Shown here one piece after another: positions 55,792 through 64,000 of a stretch of DNA of 64,000 bases. Location of the stretch: positions 39,601,822 to 39,665,821 of the forward strand of contig OZ059837.1 of assembly GCA_964057195.1 (NCBI GenBank), written 5' to 3'. Positions within the stretch are counted from its first letter, which is position 1; each line of letters starts with the position of its first letter. The translations under genes were made by a program, and so were the position numbers. The DNA is from Orthosia cruda. Lineage: Eukaryota > Arthropoda > Insecta > Lepidoptera > Noctuidae. The notes under the pieces were generated by a model, which made no database searches, was not told where the DNA came from, and saw nothing but the letters and a program-made list of their open reading frames with translations.

Positions 55792-56900
55792 GCGGCCGCG
55801 CGGCTCCCCCCCCGCATGGAACCTCAGCTAATCAGCATTTTATAGAGTAAGTTTCGTTCTTGAAACTGTAAGTTAATGTAGAGACTATTAGGTTTATAGG
55901 CGTATGCGACCCTTTCGGAATCGATCATATTCCTCGTCAATTGATGGCCGCGGCGGTGGAGCCGTCGCCTGCCAATCGTATTTGTAATGTAAGTCGTCGG
56001 CCGGGGCCGCGAGGCCGCGCGGCCAGCCGGCCGAATTATGTGTATTAGCTGGACAAATTATTTATATAGTTTAGCGTTAGGGAGCGAGTGTCGCAGCGCG
56101 TTGTGTCAAACTATGGCGAGGCGAGGCGGAGGCTCCTCGCGTTAGCGATAAGTTATTTATTGTTAGTGAGATGTGGTAGAGTGATCATAAGTAAGCAACC
56201 AAGCTAGTCAACATGTGACAGAGCGCGGCGCCGCCCGGCTCCCGCACCTCGACGCCACGTTGCCATTACTGCTAGCTGTATTTAACGAGAACATGACAAA
56301 CGCAGACATTAACGTAAGATCCGCGAATAGATTTAGTTCCTTTAACTTGTGTAAGAACAAACTGTAGCGTCCCGTTACTGACGAGCGACGACGCGGCGCA
56401 ACACTAAAATATCATAAACTAAATTTGGTACAAAACGAATTTGATATTTAGAATATTGTCAACCTTATGAAAAGATAAAGTTTAGATGTAGACGAATTAG
56501 AGTTATATGTGATCGCACGTACACTTTATTTATTGCACTTAGGGCGGAGCGCGGTGTACCGCGAGAGATTGTACCGGAAGGCTCAAGCGTAGAGTAAGCT
56601 ATTTATTATAATCTACGTAGGTACGTTGTAACGATGAAGCATGTGACGTTTACTTGTCTTAGGTTCATTGGGTTCCCATTGTCTGCTACGGTCGGTTCAT
56701 TAGATGTGACTCGTGTAAAGGCCGGCGCAGACGTCCGCCTGCGCGGTACGCAGCCGCGCGGAGGGTCGTGTGCGCGGGCCCTGTAGTGCGGCTTCTTGCT
56801 CCGGAAGACTGTCACTTTTCCCGGGCAATAAGCGCACGTGCTCACTGTATTATTTAATTAATAATTATTGTTTTTTTACAAATAAAAGAAACCTAGACTG
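55792..56900 (+). other. 3' UTR of the VWC gene
   Basis: This is non-coding sequence after the TGA with alternating GC-rich blocks (for example about 55995-56035) and AT-rich blocks. The end is set by the polyadenylation signal at 56881. The length (~1.1 kb) is inferred; no transcript data are available. Confidence 0.6.
56881..56886 (+). promoter_or_regulatory. AATAAA polyadenylation signal
   Basis: AATAAA lies in a T/A-rich context about 1.09 kb after the stop codon. It is the most plausible 3' end signal for the VWC gene. A LINE copy begins within a few tens of bases downstream. Confidence 0.55.
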
Positions 56901-58890
56901 ATGAATCGTTTTATTTCCATCATCCTAAAACAGCCCCTTTCATTTGCATTTAAGACAGATAGTTCCCTTCGGGTTGTACAAAAACCCTTGCACCCTAATC
57001 AACATGCCTACTGTGCAGGCAAATCAACTGAATTAGCACTCCATAGCGTAGTCTCACGCATGCAATGCTCAATGCTCTTAAAGCTAAAAACCCAACACTA
57101 GGCGCTTTCATTGATATAGAAGGTGCCTTCGAAAAAACTTACTTCGTCAGCATCGAACAGGCACTTACCACGCACGGTGTTGCGTGAACACTCAAAGAAT
57201 GGATTAATAACATGTTAAACCACCGCACTATTCAATTTACTGCGAACACCACCACATGAAGTATCGTGAATAGGCCCACAGGGTGGGGTGCTGTCACTTC
57301 TACTGTGGCATTAAGTAGTAAATGAGCTAGACGAAGAGCTTAACGCTAGCAGCCTGTACTCGGTGGGATACGCGGATGATATAGCAATTATGATCTCGGA
57401 GAAATATGAGGGCATCTTAAGGGATCTCATGAGAAGAGCCTTCAAACTAATCGAGAGTTGGTGCACAAAGCATGAACTATTAGTTAACATCTCGAAAACA
57501 GAACTAATAATGTATACCTACAAAACAATCCTTGGACTACATAGGCTTCTAAAACTCTATTCAACACAGAACTAACACTTACAGATGAAGTCAAGTACTT
57601 GGGGGTGATCCTTGATAGCAAACTACTCAGGAAAAAGCATCTTGACTATAAACATAACAAAAGCACAATCGCACTCGCCCAATGCATAAATATGTTAAGA
57701 AAATCATGGGGGTTTTTGCCGAAGATTACTCTGTGGCTCTACACAGCGGTGATCAGGCCACAGCTGGCCAACAGCGCTCTGGTTTGGTGGGCTAGGACAG
57801 AACTCTCGACCTCTATTACTAGACTACAATGGTTCCAATGACTGGCCTGTTCAGCCATCACTGGCTGCATGAGGACCACCCCGGTGGAATATCTGCCTCT
57901 CATCGCTGCCCCGTGTGATAGAACACCAAACCAACATATGGCCAACAAAAACTATATTATACAAACAGTAAAGGAAGATAGGGACCAGTCAGGAGCCGAT
58001 GAAGTACAGTCCAACTATTTTCTTAATGTCCCTCGGCAAACTTCGTGTTTCGTCAGTCGTCGGATTTCTATCAGTTGCCCTTGGCAGACCGGACGCTCTC
58101 ACTAGAAATAAAACGACTGAAGTTCGCAGAGTGACATTAAAAAAATTGTTTTACCGTACGCATCTACACTGATGGCTCAAAAACACAAAACAGTGCATGT
58201 GCTGGCGTACACTACCTTGACCTCAACGTTAACTTTCACGTACCGCTAGACACACACAGTTTAATCTTTCAATGTGAATGTGTTGCCTTAACACCAACCG
58301 CAGCAGCCGCAAAGCGCTTTGGCATCCAGAACTACGGTACTAGATTGATATCTGACAGTCCGACTGTGCTCAAAGCTTTAGAAAACAAACAAACTAATTA
58401 ACAACAACAATCTTTCAGTGTTATCTCGCCCTGGAGAGCATATCGAATTCCAATCATATCACCCTCCAGTGGATCAAAGGGCACAGTGGATCCCTAGGCA
58501 ATGATGCTGCAGATGAACTTGCGAAGAGAGGCTCCGACATGATGGTGCTAGTGCCCTTATCATTGCGTGGATTCGCCAGAGATCGACCGAACTTCATAAT
58601 AACAGATGGTAACGGGCAACAGACAGGAAAAAGTTAAAAATGCGTCTATATTAAAAAAAATACATCGTTTTAATTTATGCGCCACAGACAGCCCGCTTTG
58701 CAGGGGATGCTTCGACGCCGAGGTATCAGCCACACACGACATCCTGAAATGCAGCCGTGGCTTCTCAACGCGAAGAAATCCTCGCAACAGTGAGGTCGCT
58801 CCACGAAGCCTGTCAAGACCCCAGGAGTCTTCTACGCTTTTGGGCGGAGTTAGGCTGGCTATGATAGCCAGAGGGATTAAAAACAACCAA
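56901..58890 (+). mobile_element. 5'-truncated LINE with RT and RNase H, heavily mutated
   Basis: Plus-strand frames show HPNQHAYCAGKSTELALHS, GAFIDIEGAFE, GPQGGVLSLLLW, the catalytic GYADDIAIMIS (about 57360), KYLGVILDSKLL and PQLANSALVWW. They are followed by RNase H segments: TDGSKTQNSACAG (about 58165), SDSPTVLKAL and WIKGHSGSLGNDAADELAKRG (about 58475-58530). Several stops (for example near 57187 and 57257) and frameshifts break it. The 3' part is homologous to 8172-8310. It starts immediately after the host gene's polyadenylation signal, and no endonuclease domain remains. Confidence 0.88.
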
Positions 58891-58904
58891 ATAAGCACCT
58901 TTCA

Positions 58905-58982
58905 CTCCAAAAATAATCTAGTAGTACTTCTGCCGGGGTACTATAGGGCGGCGTTCTATCTCCCTTACTTTTTGCGGTTTTT
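58905..58982 (+). mobile_element. LINE RT fragment, left piece (split by a nested LINE)
   Basis: The frame ending at 58982 reads GGVLSPLLFAVF, the RT motif that normally precedes YADD by a short distance. A TAG at 58944-58946 stands where Gln (CAG) is usual. The rest of the protein is at 60483-60755 beyond the inserted element. Confidence 0.65.
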
Positions 58983-60480
58983 AGATAGATAGATAGATAG
59001 ATTTTCGATCCGTATACATTCTGCCTTAATGGCATGCAAAAATTTTAGTTACATTAACCACTATAGATTATTATATTTACTTACAGCTAATTAATAATAT
59101 AAGAACATTAAATAGTCTTGTCATTCAAAAAATCCGATACAGAGTAATAGCATTTTGAAACTAGTAATTTTTTAAGGTTCTTTTTAAATATTCTTAAAGG
59201 TTGCTCTTTAACAATTTTTGGTATATGGTTATAAATAAGAGGAGCCATGCACATAACACTCTTTCTCAATAATGCAGTTTTATATCCACCTATGCATAAC
59301 TTATCTTCGTATTGAGTTCTTAAACTTGTAGTCCTGATTCTAGTATTTTTCAAAGTTGGGAATAAGTGATCATTTGTTTTGACAAAAATTGCTATTTCTA
59401 ATATATATAGGCATGCAAAAGTTAAAAGATTATATTTTTTAAAAAAAGGTATGCAGCTTTCGGTCACATTGAGTTTAAACATAGATCTAATACAGCGTTT
59501 TTGCGCCTTAAAAATATTTTCTCTCTCGCTACAGTTGCCCCAGAATATTATACCAAACCTCAATACAGAAACAACTAGACTGTGGTATGCTATCAATACT
59601 GTCTGAATGTTAACTTTTTTTGTTAGACTATATAATGCATAAGCGGCTGAACTTAGTTTTTTGCATACGTCATCTGCTTGAGTGTTCCATGTCAGCCGGC
59701 TATCAATTGTAATTCCTAGAAATTTTGCTTCATTGACCTTATCTATTGTTTGTCCATTATAATTTATATTCATATTTGTGGCTAATATTCTTTGATAGTA
59801 ATGCATTACTTTTGTTTTCTCTAAATTTATAATTAAATTATTTTTATTAAGCCAAATTATAAATTTTTCAAGCGTATTATTGACATTGGCTTCATAAGAA
59901 TCTCCATCATGACACTTAATTATCAATGTGCTGTCATCAGCAAAAAGGACCATTGGATTTGGCATTTCACTAGGCAAATCATTTACGTACAGTAGAAATA
60001 ATAAGGGGCCGAGTATGCTGCCCTGTGGGACACCAAATTTGATATTTCTCCGAGAAGATGCGTACTTTTTTTGTTTTTTTGTTTTTACACAGACTCTAGA
60101 AATTTCTGTAAATTGTTGTCGTCCTTTTAGGTAAGTTTTAATCAGATTGAGCACATTTCCTCGTATACCGTATGATTCAATTTTATTTAAAAGTATGTCA
60201 TGATCAACATAATCAAACGCTTTTGATAAATCAGTGAATAAGGCACATATAGGTATTTTTTTATCAACATTTGGCATTATGATATTCAAAAAGTCAAAAA
60301 TAGCCGTATTAATATTATTATTTTTTCTAAAACCCTTCTGCTCGTTACACAAAATATTAAATTTTGTCAAAAAGGCGTATAAAGAATTATAAATTACTTT
60401 TTCTATTATTTTGGAAAAAATCGACATTAAGGAAATTGGTCTGTAGTTTGAAATCTCATCTTTCATTAATAACTCTATAT
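58983..60480 (-). mobile_element. 5'-truncated jockey/CR1-like LINE, nested insertion
   Basis: A minus-strand ORF and a 3' UTR end in a GATA microsatellite (58983-59002 on +), a typical 3' tail for LINEs without poly(A). The 5' end is cut inside the RT domain at about 60470. It interrupts another LINE on the opposite strand. Confidence 0.88.
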
Positions 60481-60484
60481 ACAA
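59108..60484 (-). pseudogene. LINE reverse transcriptase, N-terminally truncated (458 aa open)
   Basis: The open frame begins at the truncation with NYRPISLMSIFSKIIEKVIY, then ALFTDLSKAFDYVDHDILL, FGVPQGSILGPLLFLLYVND and the catalytic VLFADDSTLI, followed by the thumb (TKVMHYY, AKFLGITID). It ends with the C-terminal region. The frame is intact from RT motif 2 to the stop, so the copy is young, but the endonuclease domain and start are missing. The apparent ATG codes for a junction-derived leader. Confidence 0.88.
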
Positions 60485-60755
60485 CGAAGTAATTTATTCC
60501 TACCACCTTTATGCAGATGATCTTCAAATTAACACTCGATCTCCTCTTGGTAATATATCTGAGGTTATCTTGACCATAAATAGTGATCTGCCCTGTAAAT
60601 GCGACTGGAGCAAGAGGCACGGACTTATGGTGAACCCTATAAAAACGCAAGTTTTAGTGGTGGGCAGCTCAAGGATGGTCTCAGAAATCGACTGGATGAC
60701 TCTTCCCATTCTCTTGCCTTCGCCGGGATGCTTATATTCTTTTCCTCCGATATAA
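60483..60755 (+). mobile_element. LINE RT fragment, right piece
   Basis: The frame from 60483 reads NEVIYSYHLYADDLQINTR, then SDLPCKCDWSKRHGLMVNP and KTQVLVVGSS, the palm and thumb of a jockey/CR1-like RT. It continues the GGVLSPLLFAVF piece at 58982 across the nested minus-strand element; a few codons were lost at the junction. Confidence 0.7.
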
Positions 60756-61735
60756 TATACTCGTACTATTTTATCTACTCTCATATCGTAATATTCGAAT
60801 TATAAAATTCAAAACGCGTTTATATTGGCATACTTTATAAACACAATACCGACATTTAAAAATAGAATCTTATTATAACACTATTTCTCTAACAAAATAA
60901 TGCTATAATAGAACATTATGGTACAAGTGTGTAATGTTGGTGATTACCGCTGAGGCGTCATTGAGACCCGAGCCGTTAGGTGAGGGTCTTAAGAGAGCCG
61001 AGGACGGTAATCATCAATACACACGTGTATCATACGACGTTTTTCAACACACTTGTGAAGAAAATAATACTAAAAAATCATTGCCAACAGTAAAAACGAG
61101 TTGTGAATTTTTTTTCGTAATGGCGGGCAAAATTAATCAGTTTTCGCGCATCTAACAATAAAAAAACATTTTTTTTTAGTCTATGGCGATCGGCCAAAAA
61201 TAATGTTTTTTTTTATGGCTTTTTGCGGATTGCGTTTTAGCCACAGCCACGTACAAAATGGAGAATTTCAAGTTTTCTTTATTACAGACATAAACAAAAT
61301 TTATATTTGAGTGGAAGTTTTATTTATTAAACACGTACAAGTTGAAATTATCTATTTAAATACGAAGTTGCATGAAATGTGTTGCATTTGTACTATTGAG
61401 CACGACCTTTTTTGTATGGAAACTTTTTTAAGAACAAAGCAACTCAATCAATAAATAACAAAAAAACTCTATAACTCACTTGTGAATAATAGTAATGAAA
61501 AAGTCACAGTTTGATAACAGGTGTCATTATGTGCCTAATTGCGGTGAAATTAGAGCCGCTTTATGAGTAAGTGTGTTGAAAAACATTTTTTTTTCTATTA
61601 CGATACAGGACAAATCCAAGAAGTAAATCACTAAGGAGTTTCCATCAATATTTTTTTGTAATGCCGTTTTATAGTACCTAATATAAAAAGATTTGATTCC
61701 AATTTTAAATTGTCTATGACAATGCCCGCTTTAGA
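60756..61735. other. AT-rich stretch with a small foldback; unknown frame
   Basis: The inverted arms TGTGTAATGTTGGTGATTACCG (60930-60951) and CGGTAATCATCAATACACAC (61004-61024) surround GACCCGAGCCGTTAGGTGAGG. A 73-codon frame (60934-61155) runs through it, without a recognised domain. Homopolymer-rich sequence follows. Confidence 0.5.
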
Positions 61736-61981
61736 CTTAGCACGCACTGCGATTTTTATTCGCGCGAATTTTGTTTCCTTCTACCTGTTCATAGAGCTCA
61801 AAATATTCGGGCGAATAAAATTCGCGACGTGGTGCGGTGGATTCTGTGGCAAAACACGGATTTCTTGCGGTATTATTTCCGCACGATTTCTTTACCGCAA
61901 TGCGAACAACTTCATAGAATTCCATAGGTTGCAGAATGGGCGGAAAAAATCGCGCGAATAAAGATCGCAGTGCGTGCTAAG
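61736..61981. mobile_element. MITE with ~32-bp TIRs (CTTAGCACGCACTGCGA)
   Basis: 61736-61768 and 61949-61981 are inverse complements with only one or two mismatches, starting CTTAGCACGCACTGCGAT and followed by ATTCGCGCGA. The length is 246 bp, with no coding capacity. Confidence 0.85.
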
Positions 61982-62079
61982 CCTTAGCGCATGCGCGGTG
62001 CTGGGTTTTGGCGCAATTCATAGGTTTTGCAAGTTTTGCTGTACTGATTTTCATGAGTTATTTAAATTATTGTTTAAAA

Positions 62080-62262
62080 ATGACTGATATCAGTGAATGT
62101 GAAGAAAATTTGACTCCGCCCGATATTTTAAATGCGGTGAAGGAAATTACTCTTATTTTATTACCAGCAAAGTCGAGAAAAGTATATGACAAATGCTATC
62201 ACGATTTTATGGCATGGAAAATGCAAAAAGAGGTATTTAGTAGGTTCAATCCCAATTTATGA
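62080..62262 (+). pseudogene. Fragment like the N-terminus of insect tyrosine-recombinase (Crypton-like) proteins
   Basis: From ATG at 62080 the frame encodes MTDISECEENLTPPDILNAV, then LLPAKSRKVYDKCYHDFMAW and MQKE, and stops after 61 codons. An N-terminal 'LLP.KS...Y...Y..F..W' helix pair is the hallmark of the SAM-like core-binding domain of insect tyrosine recombinases related to Cryptons. The catalytic domain (R-H-R-Y) is absent. It is a truncated relic, or the first exon of something larger; the assignment is from family memory. Confidence 0.45.
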
Positions 62263-62272
62263 GTGTAGATAA

Positions 62273-62410
62273 AGTAGTGTATGAAACTGCACATAACTAG
62301 GTATTAAAACATTCGTGTGAAAACTATTAAAAACCTCGCCTACGGCTCGGTTTTCAAACACACACTCATGTTTTAATACCCCTCATTATGCAACAGTTTC
62401 ATAAACTACT
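62273..62410. repeat. Foldback immediately after the recombinase-like fragment
   Basis: The arms 62273-62323 and 62350-62410 (AGTAGTGTATGAAACTG...GTGTGAAAAC) pair with small bulges around CTCGCCTACGGCTCGG. The loop core resembles the centre of the 60930-61024 foldback. Confidence 0.7.
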
Positions 62411-62570
62411 ATTACCTACAAAAACGATTTCAGTTTTTATGTGACTCACACACGAAATTTCTTAGGTAACATCGGTATCGGATGTATGTGCTACAAATTA
62501 ATTCAACATCTTGCATGCATAAAGTATGTAAACACATATTATGGCAAATAAATTATCTTTATCATGAACC

Positions 62571-62680
62571 ATTCATTCCACTACCTTCCTAGACAAATCT
62601 TTTACTGTCCAGGCCGCTCGTCTATGGAATGCATTGCCTGTGACAATAAAACGCGCGCAATCACTAGCTGACTAGCGGCA
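62571..62680 (+). mobile_element. LINE ORF2 C-terminal relic
   Basis: The frame reads SFTVQAARLWNALP followed by VTIKRAQS, the typical C-terminal motif of jockey/CR1-like ORF2 proteins. The upstream part is missing. Confidence 0.65.
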
Positions 62681-62844
62681 CTAGCTGTATTGTTTTCATG
62701 CCTGTAAGTTTATATGTATGTACCTATGTATTTATATATTTATTTTATATTTAGTGCTTACTATGTTTGTAACTTAATATTTGTTATAAAAATGCAACCC
62801 CAAACATGGACATGCACATGAGGTTGCACTTAGTGCATGTCTTG

Positions 62845-62965
62845 TCCGGGCGAGGAGAGATATCTCTCTATTCTGGGTTGCCTGGAAGAGATCGCAGAAT
62901 GGGATAATGACGCCTGTTGTATGTTTGTTTTTATTGTAAGGTTTCTGTATGTATTATTGTTTTTA
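62845..62965 (+). mobile_element. LINE 3' UTR fragment
   Basis: GGGTTGCCTGGAAGAGATCGC followed by CGCCTGTTGTATG and a T-rich end is the outline of a common lepidopteran LINE 3' UTR (BMC1/L1Bm-like). It probably belongs with the ORF2 tail at 62571-62680. Confidence 0.55.
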
Positions 62966-64000
62966 TCCTGGTGTAAACTTAACTTAGCTTGGTATAATAT
63001 AGTATATTGGTATCGAATGATACCATATACCAAGTACTTCGAGCAGTCCGTAAGCTTAATAATAATAGTCGCACGGGTCGATCGTCGAGGTTAAGCCGAG
63101 TTGGCGATACAGGTTCATGGATTGGTGACATACCGAGACTCCTCCGTGCTTCAGAAAGTACGCTACGAAGTTAGTCTATCACATGAAGATCTTCGAAAAT
63201 CCCTACTGATCGTCTGGAGCGAGGGAATCTAACACCAGTCTTAGCAAGGAGTACCTACGGTGTTACCTAGTCACAGGATTGTGGAGATCAGATAGCCCGT
63301 CGCTCCAAGTAAAACACTCGTCTGCATCTGGTAAGACCTGATGCCGACCCCAACGTAGTTAGGCAAATGCTAGGCAGATTACATTTTGTATTAAGTATTT
63401 CGACTTCCTAATATTACCGATAGATGGCGACACTAATACAAAAAGTTCTAACTTCATAAGTACACACCACGCATAGATTCACGAACCGTTCTAATGTAAT
63501 CGCTCCACTTAGTGACGGGTGCGATGCTCTCATACTCCCAATATGGCCGGCGTTGCTTCACCAGTGCCGTGGAAGGCCTCGACCCTTGTTAGGGGCACTC
63601 CTGACCCACTTGCGACAGTAATGAGCATCTAGTGTACTCATATGCATGTAGAATGATTTAATGATTTGCGAAGCGACAGCTGTATTGATTTTAGATAGTT
63701 CATAATTGATTTAGTTTTCCCAATGCTTTAAGTGAGTGTTCTGAACATGACAACATCATCATTAGGCTCTAGACAAGTGAAATCCTATCAACAAAAGCGT
63801 CGCGATAGCGATTGGTAAAATGACAAAAATTTAAGGGACAAACACTATCGTGACATTAAATAGCGCTCCGTCGATACAATATATCACTAATCTAGAGCCT
63901 CGAAGATCTATATGCTATCTACTTACATTATGTTCCCCTTTGTCTATGATTGTCTGAGACTGCTACGACATAGGGCACTGGAGTACGTTTCAGTTCCAAT
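62966..64000. other. Right end of window, no gene recognised
   Basis: A fragment GATGCCGACCCCAACGTAGTTAGG (about 63340-63364) belongs to a dispersed repeat whose usual form is 'GCCGACCCCAACATAGTTGGG'. GCGATAGCGATTGGTAAAATGA (about 63801) repeats a stretch at 15577. Nothing else was recognised. Confidence 0.45.

Noticed and set aside
54120..55817. Antisense frames of 150-222 codons within the last exon
   Set aside because: Shadows of the Ser/Thr-rich coding strand; codon bias and splice evidence support the + strand only.

Overview
This window looks like nuclear DNA from a lepidopteran (moth or butterfly). It is AT-rich, with very low gene density, GT-AG introns and dense dispersed repeats of types I recognise from moths and butterflies: an RTE-type LINE with a (CAT)n tail, tRNA-derived SINEs, the AACCCCCG...ACTTG family, TA-flanked MITEs, and a full-length LINE with zinc-knuckle ORF1 and RNase H. 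No prokaryotic features, rRNA genes, functional tRNA genes or CRISPR arrays were seen. Species cannot be named from sequence alone, and all family assignments are pattern recognition without a database search.

One host protein-coding gene is well supported. It lies on the + strand and spans most of the window. Its five coding exons (17827-17893, 50796-50849, 52657-52836, 53124-53315, 53438-55791) all join in phase 1 with GT/AG sites and give one open 948-residue product: signal peptide, short linker, two 10-cysteine von Willebrand factor C (VWC) domains, then a long cysteine-free Ser/Thr/Glu/Pro-rich region. A splice acceptor at 17813, just before the start codon, implies at least one untranslated exon further upstream that I could not place. 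The 3' UTR probably ends just after AATAAA at 56881.

Layout: 1-17.8 kb is upstream or intergenic DNA with TE relics, including an RTE LINE 3' end at 2.5-3.2 kb, a LINE tail plus dispersed element at 8.2-8.8 kb, and an LTR fragment with a tRNA-Lys primer-binding site at 14.2 kb. The interval 17.9-50.8 kb is one ~33 kb intron. It holds an RTE copy with 12-bp target-site duplications (18.2-19.8 kb), a TIR-bounded DNA transposon derivative (20.34-20.96 kb), a 56-bp perfect palindrome, a ~100-bp tandem array (22.8-23.3 kb), a full-length LINE with 11-bp target-site duplications (26.9-32.5 kb), and several SINEs, MITEs and foldback elements. The interval 50.8-56.9 kb contains the remaining exons; the intron before the first VWC exon carries two MITE-like elements and a 9-bp minisatellite grown inside another dispersed element. 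The interval 56.9-60.8 kb is a nested LINE graveyard directly after the gene. The interval 60.8-64 kb holds foldbacks, a MITE, a fragment resembling the N-terminus of insect tyrosine recombinase (Crypton-like) proteins, and LINE tails.

The most informative structures are the two LINE insertions with target-site duplications, a 33-bp inverted templated duplication that breaks LINE ORF2, the TIR element at 20.3-21.0 kb with a transposase C-terminal remnant, the nested LINE at 59.0-60.5 kb, and an abrupt change of third-position GC inside the last host exon. I did not find a convincing new multi-gene system; the novelty is mainly in mobile-element structure and in the uncharacterised VWC protein.
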